Below are positions 8,002 through 17,855 of a stretch of 44,676 bases of DNA, in pieces. A program made the translations under genes and the position numbers. The stretch covers positions 1-44,676 of the forward strand of contig NZ_JAQTTX010000023.1 of assembly GCF_028710545.1 (NCBI RefSeq), given 5' to 3'. Origin of the DNA: Halothiobacillus sp. Lineage in GTDB: Bacteria > Pseudomonadota > Gammaproteobacteria > Halothiobacillales > Halothiobacillaceae. Under the pieces are notes generated by a model, which did no database searches, was not told the origin of the DNA, and was given only the letters and a program-made list of their open reading frames with translations. Numbering within the stretch: position 1 is the first letter of the stretch; the number at the start of each line of letters is the position of its first letter.

Positions 8002-8481
8002 ATGGCAACAATTCTGCTGCTGAACGGCCCGAATCTGAATCGACTCGGCTCGCGCGAGCCCGAACGTTATGGCAAAACCACTTTGAACGATATCGTTCAG
8101 CGGTTGGATGACCTCTGCCGACACACATCGTCGACGCTTGAACATCTTCAAACCAATGCCGAACACGAGATGATCGAGCGTATCCATGCCGCTGCCGATG
8201 CCAGCGTGGATGGCATCGTCATCAATCCTGCCGCCTGGACGCACACCAGCGTCGCCTTGCGTGATGCCCTGCTCTCCACGGCCATTCCTTTCGTCGAAAT
8301 CCACATCACCAACATTCATGCCCGCGAATCCTTCCGCCAGCACTCCTATTTTTCGGACATCGCGATCGGATCAATCGTGGGCTTGGGCGCCGTCGGCTAC
8401 GAACTGGCGCTATTCGCCTTACTGAATCATCTTGGCATCCCCCGCAGCACGCTGTGGACGCCCACCCTGCCACCCGCCTGA
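8002..8481 (+). CDS. aroQ: 3-dehydroquinate dehydratase, type II
   Basis: Catalyses trans-dehydration of 3-dehydroquinate to 3-dehydroshikimate in the shikimate pathway. It is a 159-residue cytoplasmic enzyme expected to form a dodecamer. The N-terminus [20 protein letters not shown] carries the catalytic Tyr23. [17 protein letters not shown] binds substrate, and [16 protein letters not shown] carries His101. The usual glycine of the INPGA motif is alanine here, a mild variation. AAGGA precedes the ATG at 8002. It heads the aroQ-accB-accC-prmA cluster, an order shared with many gammaproteobacteria. Confidence 0.96.
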   Translation: MATILLLNGPNLNRLGSREPERYGKTTLNDIVQRLDDLCRHTSSTLEHLQTNAEHEMIERIHAAADASVDGIVINPAAWTHTSVALRDALLSTAIPFVEIHITNIHARESFRQHSYFSDIAIGSIVGLGAVGYELALFALLNHLGIPRSTLWTPTLPPA

Positions 8482-8524
8482 TTCCCGCTGAACTCAGGCC
8501 AAACTCATCTGGAGAAGTCCATCC

Positions 8525-8968
8525 ATGGATATTCGTAAAATTAAAAAACTGATCGAACTGCTTGAGGAGTCGGGCATCGCCGAAATCGAGATCCGCGAAG
8601 GCGAAGAATCCGTGCGTATTTCTCGTAGCCAGATTGCTCAGGCCGCGCCGGTCCAGTACACCCTGCCAGCAGCCGCCCCGGCGTCTACCGCACCGTCTCC
8701 CGCGGCCCAACCCGCAGCCGAGGATCAGGCCAAGGGCACACCGATCAAATCACCGATGGTCGGCACCTTCTATCGCGCGGCCTCGCCCACGTCGAAACCA
8801 TTTGTCGACGTCGGCAGCAGCGTCAAGGCCGGCGACACGCTCTGCGTCATCGAAGCCATGAAAATGTTCAACCAGATTGAGGCCGAAACCAGCGGCACCA
8901 TCACCGCGATTCTGGTCGAGAATGGCCAGCCGGTCGAATACGACCAGCCTTTGTTCATCATCGAATAA
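8525..8968 (+). CDS. accB: Biotin carboxyl carrier protein of acetyl-CoA carboxylase
   Basis: A 147-residue carrier that shuttles carboxybiotin between AccC and the carboxyltransferase for malonyl-CoA synthesis. The N-terminal helix [17 protein letters not shown] is typical. An Ala/Pro-rich linker spans about 40-68. The C-terminal biotinyl domain holds [14 protein letters not shown] with biotinylated Lys113. The residue two after the lysine is Phe where many homologues have Met, which is tolerated. GGAG upstream serves as ribosome-binding site. accC follows 25 bases later, so the two form the standard accBC operon. Confidence 0.97.
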   Translation: MDIRKIKKLIELLEESGIAEIEIREGEESVRISRSQIAQAAPVQYTLPAAAPASTAPSPAAQPAAEDQAKGTPIKSPMVGTFYRAASPTSKPFVDVGSSVKAGDTLCVIEAMKMFNQIEAETSGTITAILVENGQPVEYDQPLFIIE

Positions 8969-8993
8969 GCCAGTGCGTTTTAGAGGTTTTGCC

Positions 8994-10337
8994 ATGCTGA
9001 ACAAAGTATTAATCGCCAATCGCGGTGAAATCGCGTTGCGCATCCTGCGTGCCTGTCGCGAACTCGACATCCAGACCGTCGCCGTCCATTCCACCGCCGA
9101 CCGCGACCTAAAGCACGTTCGCCTTGCGGATGAATCGGTCTGCATCGGCGGCCCCCGTTCGAACGAGAGCTACCTGAACATCCCGGCGATCATCGCGGCG
9201 GCGGAAGTGACCGATTCGGTCGCCATTCACCCCGGTTATGGATTCCTGTCCGAGAATGCCGATTTTGCTGAACGCGTCGAGGAATCCGGTTTCATCTTCA
9301 TCGGCCCGACGCCCCAGAACATCCGCATGATGGGCGACAAGGTCACCGCCAAGGAAACCATGCGAGAGGCCAATGTGCCTTGCGTGCCGGGTTCCGATGG
9401 CGCGCTGGGCGATGATCCGGATGAGAACCTGCGTCTTGGACGTGAAGTGGGTTATCCGGTCATCATCAAGGCAGCTGGCGGTGGTGGCGGTCGCGGAATG
9501 CGCGTGGTGCATACCGAAGCGGCGCTGCTGCACGCCATCGACATGACGCGTAGCGAAGCACAAGCGGCGTTCAACAATCCGCAGGTGTACATGGAAAAAT
9601 TCCTTGAGCACCCACGCCACGTCGAAATCCAGGTACTTGCGGACACCCACGGCAATGCGATCTATCTGGGTGAACGCGATTGCTCCATGCAGCGCCGCCA
9701 TCAGAAAATCATCGAAGAAGCCCCCGCACCAGGCGTCACGCCGGAGCAACGTGCCGAAATCGGCGCGGTATGCGTGGCCGCCTGTCAGCGCATGGGCTAC
9801 CGCGGGGCGGGCACGTTCGAATTCCTGTATGAAAACGGCAATTTCTATTTCATCGAAATGAATACCCGTTTGCAGGTCGAGCACACGATCACCGAAATGA
9901 TCACCGGCATCGATCTCGTCAAGCAGCAACTGCGTATCGCGGCGGGCCTGCCACTTGAGATCACGCAGGATCAAGTCCGCCTGACCGGGCATGCCATCGA
10001 ATGCCGTATCAACGCGGAAGATCCGGCCACCTTTGTGCCGAGTCCGGGGAAAATCACCAACCTGCATTTTGCAGGCGGGCCGGGAGTACGCATCGACTCG
10101 CACATCTACAACGGCTATAGCGTGCCACCCTACTATGACTCGATGATCGGCAAGCTCATCACGCATGCCGACACGCGCGACCAGGCGATCCGCCGCATGG
10201 CCGGTGCGCTCGACGAAATGATGATCGATGGCATCAAGACGAATATTCCCTTGCACCGTGATCTGATGGCCGATCAGGCCTTTATCGAAGGCGGCACGGA
10301 TATCCATTATCTGCAAAAGAAACTGGGTCTGAACTGA
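8994..10337 (+). CDS. accC: Acetyl-CoA carboxylase, biotin carboxylase subunit
   Basis: Carboxylates the biotin of AccB using ATP and bicarbonate, the first half-reaction of fatty-acid synthesis. I start it at the ATG at 8994, giving 447 residues, close to the 449 of E. coli. A longer in-frame start would overlap accB. The N-terminus [20 protein letters not shown] is diagnostic. The ATP-grasp loop [12 protein letters not shown], the active-site segment EEAPAPG and [16 protein letters not shown] are all present. Its TGA shares one base with the prmA ATG (TGATG), indicating translational coupling. Confidence 0.97.
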   Translation: MLNKVLIANRGEIALRILRACRELDIQTVAVHSTADRDLKHVRLADESVCIGGPRSNESYLNIPAIIAAAEVTDSVAIHPGYGFLSENADFAERVEESGFIFIGPTPQNIRMMGDKVTAKETMREANVPCVPGSDGALGDDPDENLRLGREVGYPVIIKAAGGGGGRGMRVVHTEAALLHAIDMTRSEAQAAFNNPQVYMEKFLEHPRHVEIQVLADTHGNAIYLGERDCSMQRRHQKIIEEAPAPGVTPEQRAEIGAVCVAACQRMGYRGAGTFEFLYENGNFYFIEMNTRLQVEHTITEMITGIDLVKQQLRIAAGLPLEITQDQVRLTGHAIECRINAEDPATFVPSPGKITNLHFAGGPGVRIDSHIYNGYSVPPYYDSMIGKLITHADTRDQAIRRMAGALDEMMIDGIKTNIPLHRDLMADQAFIEGGTDIHYLQKKLGLN

Positions 10338-11248
10338 TGTCCGAATCGTCTGCAATGAGTCCGGCCTGGCAGCGACTGAGCCTGGACGTTCCCCAATCCG
10401 ATGTCGAAGCCTGCGAAGACGCCCTGCTTGAAGCGGGCGCAGTCTCCGTTTCGCTGGAAGAAATCGGCGACGAGCAGATTTACGAACCCAAACCGGGTGA
10501 AACGCCGCTCTGGCAGCGGGTTCGCGTCGCGGGTCTTTTCGAAGGCCATATCAGCCCGGCAGACATCATGGGACAGCTGCATGGCCTGCTGCGGCCATCC
10601 CTTCTGGGTGATTTCGACCACGAATTCATCGAGGAAACCGATTGGGTTCGGCAAACTCAAGCGGATTTCGCCCCCACTCATTACGGCGATGGCCTGTGGG
10701 TTACGCCCCATTGGAGCGACGCACCTACCGAAGCCAAAACCGTAGTGCGGATCGATCCGGGTCTGGCCTTCGGCACCGGGCAGCATGAAACCACATCCCT
10801 ATGCCTCGACTGGCTCGATGCCCAATCACTCAAAGGGCTACGTGTCCTCGATGTGGGTTGTGGCTCGGGGATTCTCGCGCTGGCAGCCTTGATGAAAGGC
10901 GCCTCGGTTGCCTATGGCACCGATATTGACCCACAGGCACTCAAGGCCAGCCGGGACAATGCAGCCCTCAATGACATTCCGGAAGATCGCCTCTGGCTCG
11001 GTCTGCCGGAAGAACTGGGCTCAGCAGAAAGATTCGACGTCCTGGTCGCCAATATCCTGGCCCAGCCCCTGATCGAACTCGCGCCCATCCTCGCCCCCCA
11101 TATCAAAGCGGGCGGACGTTTCGCGCTGTCTGGCATTCTCAATTCGCAAGCCGAAGCCGTGGCCGCGCAATGGATGGCGCAGGGCCTGACGATCGATGAA
11201 ATCGAATCCCGGGGTGACTGGTCGCGAGTCTGTGGACATCGGGGTTAA
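10337..11248 (+). CDS. prmA: Ribosomal protein L11 methyltransferase
   Basis: Uses S-adenosylmethionine to trimethylate ribosomal protein L11. It has 303 residues, with an N-terminal L11-recognition domain and a C-terminal Rossmann methyltransferase domain. DPGLAFGTGQHETT marks the family, VLDVGCGSGILALAA is the AdoMet-binding motif I, and VLVANILAQPLIELA is the catalytic NxL region. The start overlaps the accC stop by one base. A second in-frame ATG at 10355 is also possible. It is the last gene of the aroQ-accB-accC-prmA cluster, where prmA is commonly found. Confidence 0.95.
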   Translation: MSESSAMSPAWQRLSLDVPQSDVEACEDALLEAGAVSVSLEEIGDEQIYEPKPGETPLWQRVRVAGLFEGHISPADIMGQLHGLLRPSLLGDFDHEFIEETDWVRQTQADFAPTHYGDGLWVTPHWSDAPTEAKTVVRIDPGLAFGTGQHETTSLCLDWLDAQSLKGLRVLDVGCGSGILALAALMKGASVAYGTDIDPQALKASRDNAALNDIPEDRLWLGLPEELGSAERFDVLVANILAQPLIELAPILAPHIKAGGRFALSGILNSQAEAVAAQWMAQGLTIDEIESRGDWSRVCGHRG

Positions 11249-11357
11249 ACCACTACCCGGCACGCCCCCGAACCATGGATGGTTTTACCGGGGCATGAGG
11301 TTCAGGGGAAAGCCCCCGTACAGGCTCCAAGAATCCCCCTTCTTCCCCAAACCCTGA

Positions 11358-12638
11358 TCAATCCGGCTCAGCAATCAATTGGCGTATTTTCGCTACGGCA
11401 TCAGGCTGATCCCACTCCGCGCCACCAAACAAGGCGTAACGAATCCGTCCCTTCCGATCGATAAGGTAGGTGCTCGGATAAGCGTATACCTGCCATGTCT
11501 GCACTGCTGTCCCTGCCGGATCGGTCAGAATGGGGAAGTTGACAGGGTGCTGCTTGATGAAAGCATCGATGGCGGCGCGATCCTCGGCCAGATTGACGGC
11601 AAGAATCTCGAAAGGCTCGCCTTCCAACAAGGTTTTCAATCGGGTCATCGAGGGCATTTCATGCACACAGGGCGGGCACCAACTGGCCCAGAAGTTGAGC
11701 AATACCACCTTGCCCCGATAATCTTTCAAATCAATGGCTTGCCCTTGCAAATCCATGAGATCCAAAACTCTGTTCTGCGGCCCAGAATAAGGCTGAAGCT
11801 CGGTTGATTTTGTCTGCTCGACTGTTACCGGAGCCGACGTTTCGACTTTGCCCGCCACCCTCGGTTCGGCCATATACCCGGCCAACAACGAAGCCGCCTG
11901 AGCGATGCGCGACGACAGCGCCTTGCCTTGCGCCTGCTCGAACGCAGTGGCATCTGGCCGGAAATAGAAACGATCGCGCACGTCCGGCAGCAACTGCGTG
12001 AACACGGTGCTCCCGGATTTTTCCAACTGCTGCTTCAATTCCATAAGACGCCAGCGCCAGGGAGATAGCACGGCCTGCATCACAAACACAGGGGCATTGA
12101 ATGCGGCTACTTGTGGCCAATAACGGGCAGGTTCACCGGGCACGGGGGTGTTGATATACAGATTCGGGTTAATGAAGACAAATCCAACACCCTGTTGGGG
12201 TGTGGATTGCAGCGCGACCCACCCCCGAACCGCCAGTTCGGCCGCCTTGTTGGGAGCGATCACAATCAAGGGCAGATTGTCGGCCTTTGCTTTAGTGATC
12301 AGGCCACTGATCCATTCGGGTGGCACCTTGTCGACAGCACTGGGCGTCGGCGACAGAAACAGCGGTTCGTAGAGATCGACAAACCAGCTCTCGAAACCGC
12401 GCACACTCAATGCCGCAGCCATCTGTTTCTCGGCAGGCAAAATCCCTTGCTCGGAAGGCAGCCACAACAAACGCATTTTGGGTGGCTCTTGGGCGGCTAC
12501 AACATCGATCACAAGCGGCGTGTCCATACCCGGCATGGATAACTCGGCAGCCATGACAGAACTCGAAAACACCGCGCATAACAGCAGCAGCCAGCGCAAG
12601 TGCGCCGTGAAAAAAGCAGGTCGAAATATCTGGTACAT
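11358..12638 (-). CDS. Periplasmic two-domain protein with C-terminal TlpA/ResA-type thioredoxin domain
   Basis: A 426-residue exported protein. A signal peptide (FTAHLRWLLLLCAVFSSSVMA) occupies the N-terminus. The region at about 35-255 has alternating strands and helices like an alpha/beta-hydrolase fold, but I see no GxSxG nucleophile. A proline- and threonine-rich linker leads to a thioredoxin domain (about 285-426) with FWASWCPPC, cysteines 321 and 324, and a cis-Pro loop in YAYPSTYLID. I choose the ATG at 12636-12638, which has GGAG eight bases upstream, over a TTG at 12659. It follows the TDT transporter by 17 bases and is probably co-transcribed. A disulfide reductase role in the periplasm is likely. 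The N-terminal domain's role is unknown. Confidence 0.8.
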   Translation of the reverse strand: MYQIFRPAFFTAHLRWLLLLCAVFSSSVMAAELSMPGMDTPLVIDVVAAQEPPKMRLLWLPSEQGILPAEKQMAAALSVRGFESWFVDLYEPLFLSPTPSAVDKVPPEWISGLITKAKADNLPLIVIAPNKAAELAVRGWVALQSTPQQGVGFVFINPNLYINTPVPGEPARYWPQVAAFNAPVFVMQAVLSPWRWRLMELKQQLEKSGSTVFTQLLPDVRDRFYFRPDATAFEQAQGKALSSRIAQAASLLAGYMAEPRVAGKVETSAPVTVEQTKSTELQPYSGPQNRVLDLMDLQGQAIDLKDYRGKVVLLNFWASWCPPCVHEMPSMTRLKTLLEGEPFEILAVNLAEDRAAIDAFIKQHPVNFPILTDPAGTAVQTWQVYAYPSTYLIDRKGRIRYALFGGAEWDQPDAVAKIRQLIAEPD

Positions 12639-12655
12639 TAAAATAACTCCGTGAA

Positions 12656-13654
12656 TCAACGATCTATCACACCATGGTCAATTCCGGCCGGCCGTGTGCT
12701 GACCTGCCACGATGGCAGGAAATACATGACATAACGCACGGCCACATAACCAACCACGACGGTGGCGACCGCAAGTTCGACATCAGCGAGCAGATGGATC
12801 AGTTGCACATCGCGAAAATCGGCCCCCTCCGCCACCAGCCAGCCTTCAAGCATCACCAAGGCTTTTACGCCGATCACCATCGGGAAGGTGAATGCCGCAT
12901 AGCCCGGGCTGAACGGCAATCGGAGCAGATCGAAGAATGCAGTGTAAATCAACAGGGTCATCAACACCGCGATGCTTGCCAACAGGGCCACCAGCATGGG
13001 CTGTGGCTGCGCGACCAGGGTCAGGTATCCGGCAAGCCCCAGACTGGCCGGGGCCGCCATGATGGCAATCGTCGGCTTGGCAGCTTCTGGGACATGTTCG
13101 ACGAAAATCAACCGGTAGAGCATCATCGGCAGCATGATGGCATACATGCCAAGACCAAAATAGAGCAGCACTTGCGCCAAGAATAACAATGCCGGATTGC
13201 CGGGAAACGTCACATCGGCAACGATCAAACCGACCGGGGGCACAAACCAGGCGGGCACCATGTGGTGTAGGCGGAAGTCCCGTGCGCGATGGGTGACGAA
13301 GACACCCAGAAACAACAGATGCAGGGCGATCGCCGCCAGCCACAGCGCGACCGCGAGCCCGGCCCAATGCAGCGAAACGGCCTTGGAGACGACCATGAGC
13401 GTCATCGCAAACGTCGGCAGCACACTGCCCACGACCGGGTGCGCCAGTTCATTCCACACCAGGCTCCGGTTCAGCAGGAATTTAGCGGTCAACAGCAGCA
13501 GAAGCCCCCCTGCAATCAGGGCAGAAATGGTTTGCGCCCAGCCATGTAAGGGTAAAAAAGCTTCCCAGATCCAACCCAGGCTGGCCACCCCAAGGGCCAG
13601 CCCGGCAATCGGCGTTGGTATGGCCTGTAATTTGACAGGAAGTGATGTGTTCAT
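12656..13654 (-). CDS. TDT-family transporter (TehA/SLAC1/Ssu1 type), candidate sulfite or anion exporter
   Basis: A 332-residue polytopic inner-membrane protein with about ten hydrophobic segments. The N-terminal segment IPTPIAGLALGVASLGW (about 12-28) is the signature first helix of the tellurite-resistance/dicarboxylate transporter family, which includes the yeast sulfite pump Ssu1 and plant SLAC1 anion channels. The ATG at 13652-13654 has GGAGG at the right distance. It is divergent from a YeiE-like regulator and 17 bases ahead of a thioredoxin-domain gene. Sulfite export is the best inference from this neighbourhood. Tellurite or dicarboxylate transport cannot be excluded. Confidence 0.82.
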   Translation of the reverse strand: MNTSLPVKLQAIPTPIAGLALGVASLGWIWEAFLPLHGWAQTISALIAGGLLLLLTAKFLLNRSLVWNELAHPVVGSVLPTFAMTLMVVSKAVSLHWAGLAVALWLAAIALHLLFLGVFVTHRARDFRLHHMVPAWFVPPVGLIVADVTFPGNPALLFLAQVLLYFGLGMYAIMLPMMLYRLIFVEHVPEAAKPTIAIMAAPASLGLAGYLTLVAQPQPMLVALLASIAVLMTLLIYTAFFDLLRLPFSPGYAAFTFPMVIGVKALVMLEGWLVAEGADFRDVQLIHLLADVELAVATVVVGYVAVRYVMYFLPSWQVSTRPAGIDHGVIDR

Positions 13655-13728
13655 CGTTTGCCTCCGGTGATGGTGATCAACTGGGGCTAGACTACTGCGT
13701 CCTTTTTGTTAAATATATTGGAACTTTT

Positions 13729-13743
13729 CTTACTATATGTAAG
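13729..13743. promoter_or_regulatory. Candidate LysR-box operator in the divergent promoter region
   Basis: CTTAC-TATAT-GTAAG is a 15-base interrupted palindrome of the T-N11-A type bound by LysR regulators. It lies 25 bases before the LysR start at 13768 and 75 bases before the start of the divergent TDT gene. The adjacent AT-rich stretch 13708-13720 may hold the promoter elements. Confidence 0.5.
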
Positions 13744-13767
13744 ATTTAAATGAACACAGGGAATGAT

Positions 13768-14667
13768 ATGAACATTACCTTAAGGCAACTACAGGTTTTT
13801 CTCGCCATCACTCAGACGCGCTCGATCACCGCCGCAGCTGAGCGTCTGCACCTGACTAAACCCGCAGTCAGCGCCGCACTGTCCGAACTGGAAAAACGCA
13901 TCGGCAACCCATTGTTCGACCGGTCAGGCAATCGGCTGCACCTCAATGACCTCGGCCAAAAGCTTCTGCCGCTGGCTGATGAATTACTGCAACGCAGTCG
14001 GGATATCGAAGTCCTGTTTTCCACTGAAGAAGTGCAACGCACCAGCTTGCGTCTCGGCGCCAGTTTTACCATCGGTCAGCAACTTATTCCCTGGCTGCTG
14101 CGGGATTATCGTCTCGACCATCTGCAGCCGCTGCCCAAGGTGCATATCAGCAATACACGCGAGATTTGCCAACAACTGATTGCATTCGAGCTTGACATCG
14201 GATTAATCGAAGGGGAGGTGGAAGATCCTGAGATCGAAACACTGACGTGGATGCAGGATCGTATGCTGATTCTAGCCAACCCGGAGCATCCATTGGCAGG
14301 TATAGAGCGATCAAGCCAAGAGGCCCTGGAGGATCAGCCTTGGGTTCTTCGAGAGCCAGGCTCAGGCTCGCGCAATCTGTTCCTGCATCGGATGGCGCCC
14401 CATCTGCAGCGTTGGCGAATCGCTTTGGAACTGAACAGTACCGAGGCGATCATCAATGCCACGGCAGCAGGTCTCGGCTTAAGCTGCCTGTCTGAATTGG
14501 AAGCGCAATACGCCATAAAATCCGGTCGACTCGTCGCGATCGAAGTCGATCTGAATCTGACGCGAACGTTCCGTCTCGCCTGGCACCGGGAGAAATACCT
14601 CAGCCCCGCACTTCTGCAGTTCGTGCACTATTGCCAGGCATGGAATGGTGTCGCGAATAGGGCCTGA
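13768..14667 (+). CDS. LysR-family transcriptional regulator, YeiE-like
   Basis: A 299-residue regulator. MNITLRQLQVF and the helix-turn-helix (about 15-40, with TAAAERLHLTKPAVSAALSE) begin the protein, and LysR effector-binding subdomains follow. Similarity to E. coli YeiE runs along the whole length as I remember that protein. Shared segments include ITLRQL, LFDR, DIGLIEG, WVLREPGSGSR, NSTEAI and GLGLSCLSE. YeiE has been linked to sulfite response. I use the ATG at 13768 because AGGG lies six bases upstream. A second ATG at 13750 lacks a ribosome-binding site. It is divergent from the TDT transporter, the usual arrangement for LysR proteins controlling a neighbour. Confidence 0.88.
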   Translation: MNITLRQLQVFLAITQTRSITAAAERLHLTKPAVSAALSELEKRIGNPLFDRSGNRLHLNDLGQKLLPLADELLQRSRDIEVLFSTEEVQRTSLRLGASFTIGQQLIPWLLRDYRLDHLQPLPKVHISNTREICQQLIAFELDIGLIEGEVEDPEIETLTWMQDRMLILANPEHPLAGIERSSQEALEDQPWVLREPGSGSRNLFLHRMAPHLQRWRIALELNSTEAIINATAAGLGLSCLSELEAQYAIKSGRLVAIEVDLNLTRTFRLAWHREKYLSPALLQFVHYCQAWNGVANRA

Positions 14668-14717
14668 GTAATTCTGCCCCCATACAGGGTGACTTCGAGC
14701 ACTGGGTGCGATTTGGT

Positions 14718-14810
14718 AAATCCCCCACCCCCTCTTTCAAAGGAGGGAGTGAGTCATTTTTTGGACATGTGCGCTTCCCCCCTTTGTAAAAGGGGGAACG
14801 AGGGGGATTT
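14718..14810. repeat. C-rich palindromic intergenic repeat, copy 2 (inverted relative to copy 1)
   Basis: It is bounded by AAATCCC (14718-14724) and GGGATTT (14804-14810), with CCCCCTTTGTAAAAGGGGG near 14778-14796. Read on the minus strand, its first half matches the copy at 7694 almost base for base. The inner part is diverged. It fills most of the 285-base gap between the converging LysR gene and valS. I see no strong intrinsic terminator in that gap, so the hairpins may also serve to end both transcripts. Confidence 0.72.
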
Positions 14811-14952
14811 GAAGAAGCTCTGATCTGTGGCGTGCTCGAATCCAAGCGCTTTTGCGGTCCAGCCATTGGCTTGTCATGCGAGCGGCAGTGTCTGCCTTGC
14901 GCACGATGCAGCCATCATTGATAGCTGAAGCGCAGGTGTATTCTCCCCAAGC

Positions 14953-17805
14953 TCAAAGCCGTTCGATCCGCAGCCGTTGCGCCCGTAATTCCCCAAGGCT
15001 GGTTTCGAATTTCTCCGCTCGCTCCCGTTCCTGTGCGACTACCTGCGCCGGGGCACGATCGGCAAAACCCGGTGCATCGAGTTTGTTACGGGATTTGGTC
15101 AACTCGGCTTCGGTCTTGGCAATTTCGCGCTCAAGTCGAGCCAATTCCGCTTCCTTGTCGATCAATCCCGCCAGGGGGATGTGGATTTGCAACTCGCCAA
15201 CCAGTGCCATGGCCGCCTCGGGCACGGTCTCTCCCTCTGCCAATGGGGTAACGCGCCCAATCCGACCGACAGAATTCAGCAAAGCGCCAAACCGCTCAAA
15301 CCGGGCGATCTCTTCAACGGTGGCATGCGTTACCAGCACGTCGAGCGATTTGCTGGGCGCTATGTCCATTTCGGCACGAATACGGCGCACGCCCAGAATC
15401 ACATTTTTCAGCCATTCGACCGACTCGATCGCATGGGTATTGATTTTGCGCTCGTCCGCCAAGGGATACGGACGCCCCATGATGCTATCGGTTGACGACA
15501 CATCCGCCAATACCATCGGTGCCAAGCGCTGCCAGATGGTTTCGGTAATGAACGGGATGATCGGGTGCAGGAGCCGCAAAAGTGCTTCGAGCACGCGCAC
15601 GAGGGTGCGACGTGTGCCACGCTGAGCGGCTTCATCATCAGCCTTGAGCGCGGGCTTGGTGAACTCGAGATACCAGTCGCAGTATTCATTCCAGGTGAAT
15701 TCATACAGAGCCTGTGCCGCCAGATCAAAGCGATATTCGGCAAAATGCCTTGCCACTTGTGCCTCGACCTGTTGCAGACGGCCGATAATCCACTCGTCCG
15801 CATCGCTCAGGGTCACCGGCGCGTCGGTCAGGCCGGTGTCTTGATCTTCGCATTGCATCATCACAAACCGGCTGGCATTCCACAGCTTGTTGCAGAAATT
15901 GCGGTAACCTTCGATGCGCCCGAGATCGAAACGGATGTCCCGCCCCGTGGTCGCCAGTGCGGCAAAGGTAAAGCGCAACGCATCGGTGCCGAAGGCCGGG
16001 ATACCATTGGGAAATTCCTTGCGCGTGTCTTTTTCGATCTTCGCCGCCATTTTGGGCTGCATGAGGCCCGCGGTGCGTTTGGCAACGAGCGATTCGAGAT
16101 CGATGCCATCGATCAGGTCGATCGGATCGAGCACGTTGCCCTTGGACTTGGACATTTTCTGTCCCTGCGCATCGCGAATCAGGCCATGCACGTACACTTC
16201 ACGAAACGGCACGTCACGCATGAAGTACTTGCCCATCATCACCATCCGTGCGACCCAGAAGAAGATGATGTCAAAGCCGGTCACCAAGACGCTTGTGGGA
16301 TAGAACTGCGCCAGTTCCTGTGTGTGCTGCGGCCAACCCAAGGTTGAAAACGGCCAGAGCGCGGAGGAGAACCAGGTGTCGAGCACATCGTTGTCCTGCG
16401 ACAGAATCACCGTGCCTTCCAGATCGTATTTCGCCCTAACCTCGGCTTCGTTTCGCCCGACATACACCTTGCCCGATTCGTCATACCACGCCGGAATACG
16501 GTGGCCCCACCAGATCTGGCGGCTGATGCACCAGTCCTGAATGTTCTCAAGCCATTGGTAATAGGTATTCGACCAGTTTTCCGGCACGAATTTGATGTCA
16601 CCGCCACGCACCGCGTCCAGGGCCGGGCGCGTAATGGCGGCCAGTCCGCCCGGACGACCATCTTCCTGTGTTTCGCGGGTGAGATCGACGAACCATTGGT
16701 CGGTCAACATCGGTTCAATCACCGCGCCACTGCGGTCGCCACGGGGCACCATGAGCTTGTGATCGTCGATCTTTTCCAGCAAATCGAGTTCTTTAAGATC
16801 GTGAATAATACGATCACGAGCTTCATAGCGATCCAGCCCCGCATAATGGGCTGGCAAGGCGCCCTCTTCTTCACCACCGATGATTTCCGGCAGTTCGCGA
16901 ATCCGCGCATCGATGGTCAGCACATTGATTTTGGGCAGGCTGTGTCGTTGTCCGACGGCATAGTCGTTGAAATCGTGCGCGGGGGTGATTTTCACGCAGC
17001 CCGAGCCGAAGGCCGGATCGACGTAATCATCCGCAATGATCGGTATTTCACGGCCTACCAGCGGCAAGGTAATGGTCTTGCCAATCAGATGCTGGTAGCG
17101 CTCGTCTTCCGGATGTACGGCCACGGCGGTGTCACCCAACATGGTTTCAGGACGGGTCGTGGCGACAATCAAGTTGCCGCTGCCATCGGTCAGCGGGTAT
17201 CGCAGATGCCAAAGGTGGCCGGTTTCCTCTTCGCTGATAACCTCCAAATCCGAAACGGCGGTATGCAGCACCGGGTCCCAGTTCACCAGCCGTTTGCCAC
17301 GATAAATCAGACCATCCTCATACAAGCGCACAAAGACTTCACGCACCGCCTCGGACAAACCCTCATCCATCGTGAACCGCTCGCGCGACCAGTCGCAGGA
17401 GGCACCCAGGCGCTTCATCTGTTCGGTGATGAATCCACCCGATTCGGCTTTCCATTGCCACACCCGTTCGGTGAATGCCTCGCGGCCGAGATCATGCCGT
17501 GTCTTGCCTTCGGCCTCGAGTTGACGCTCCACCACCATTTGCGTGGCAATACCCGCATGATCGGTACCCGGCTGCCAGAGCGTGCGATCACCCTGCATCC
17601 GATGTACACGGGTGAGCATGTCCATCAGGGTATCCTGAAACGCATGGCCCATATGCAGGCGCCCCGTCACATTCGGTGGCGGCAGCATGATGCAGTAACT
17701 CGGTGCGTCGGCAGGCAGACTGGCATCGGGAGCAAAGTAGCCGCCCGCTTGCCAGCGCGCGTAACAAGGAGCTTCGATCTCGGCGGGATTGTAGGTTTTT
17801 TCCAT
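14953..17805 (-). CDS. valS: Valyl-tRNA synthetase
   Basis: Charges tRNA-Val in the cytoplasm and edits mischarged threonine. It is a class I synthetase of 950 residues. [15 protein letters not shown] holds the HIGH motif as HMGH, and KMSKSKGN is the KMSKS loop. The middle insertion is the CP1 editing domain. A C-terminal coiled coil of about 65 residues ([19 protein letters not shown]) is typical of ValS. I start at the ATG at 17803-17805 because the protein then begins MEKTYNP, as in E. coli. An ATG at 17817 is possible. It lies downstream of holC, a conserved pairing. Confidence 0.96.
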   Translation of the reverse strand: MEKTYNPAEIEAPCYARWQAGGYFAPDASLPADAPSYCIMLPPPNVTGRLHMGHAFQDTLMDMLTRVHRMQGDRTLWQPGTDHAGIATQMVVERQLEAEGKTRHDLGREAFTERVWQWKAESGGFITEQMKRLGASCDWSRERFTMDEGLSEAVREVFVRLYEDGLIYRGKRLVNWDPVLHTAVSDLEVISEEETGHLWHLRYPLTDGSGNLIVATTRPETMLGDTAVAVHPEDERYQHLIGKTITLPLVGREIPIIADDYVDPAFGSGCVKITPAHDFNDYAVGQRHSLPKINVLTIDARIRELPEIIGGEEEGALPAHYAGLDRYEARDRIIHDLKELDLLEKIDDHKLMVPRGDRSGAVIEPMLTDQWFVDLTRETQEDGRPGGLAAITRPALDAVRGGDIKFVPENWSNTYYQWLENIQDWCISRQIWWGHRIPAWYDESGKVYVGRNEAEVRAKYDLEGTVILSQDNDVLDTWFSSALWPFSTLGWPQHTQELAQFYPTSVLVTGFDIIFFWVARMVMMGKYFMRDVPFREVYVHGLIRDAQGQKMSKSKGNVLDPIDLIDGIDLESLVAKRTAGLMQPKMAAKIEKDTRKEFPNGIPAFGTDALRFTFAALATTGRDIRFDLGRIEGYRNFCNKLWNASRFVMMQCEDQDTGLTDAPVTLSDADEWIIGRLQQVEAQVARHFAEYRFDLAAQALYEFTWNEYCDWYLEFTKPALKADDEAAQRGTRRTLVRVLEALLRLLHPIIPFITETIWQRLAPMVLADVSSTDSIMGRPYPLADERKINTHAIESVEWLKNVILGVRRIRAEMDIAPSKSLDVLVTHATVEEIARFERFGALLNSVGRIGRVTPLAEGETVPEAAMALVGELQIHIPLAGLIDKEAELARLEREIAKTEAELTKSRNKLDAPGFADRAPAQVVAQERERAEKFETSLGELRAQRLRIERL

Positions 17806-17826
17806 TTTTATCATCAACTTAAATTA

Positions 17827-17855
17827 TATATATTCGTACGGGGTTACGCGCTCAA
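17827..17855 (-). promoter_or_regulatory. valS: Candidate sigma-70 promoter for valS
   Basis: On the minus strand, TTGAGC (17850-17855) and TATATA (17827-17832) are separated by 17 bases, in an AT-rich stretch just ahead of valS. The -35 lies in the last codons of holC, so valS could be transcribed both with holC and from here. Confidence 0.4.

Noticed and set aside
9108..10355. A 415-codon open frame on the minus strand opposite accC
   Set aside because: It is fully antisense to the biotin carboxylase gene and shows no domain or sensible start.
11326..11352. C-rich stretch similar to the palindromic repeat at 7694
   Set aside because: Only the AATCCCCCTT portion matches. There is no partner arm, so it could be chance.
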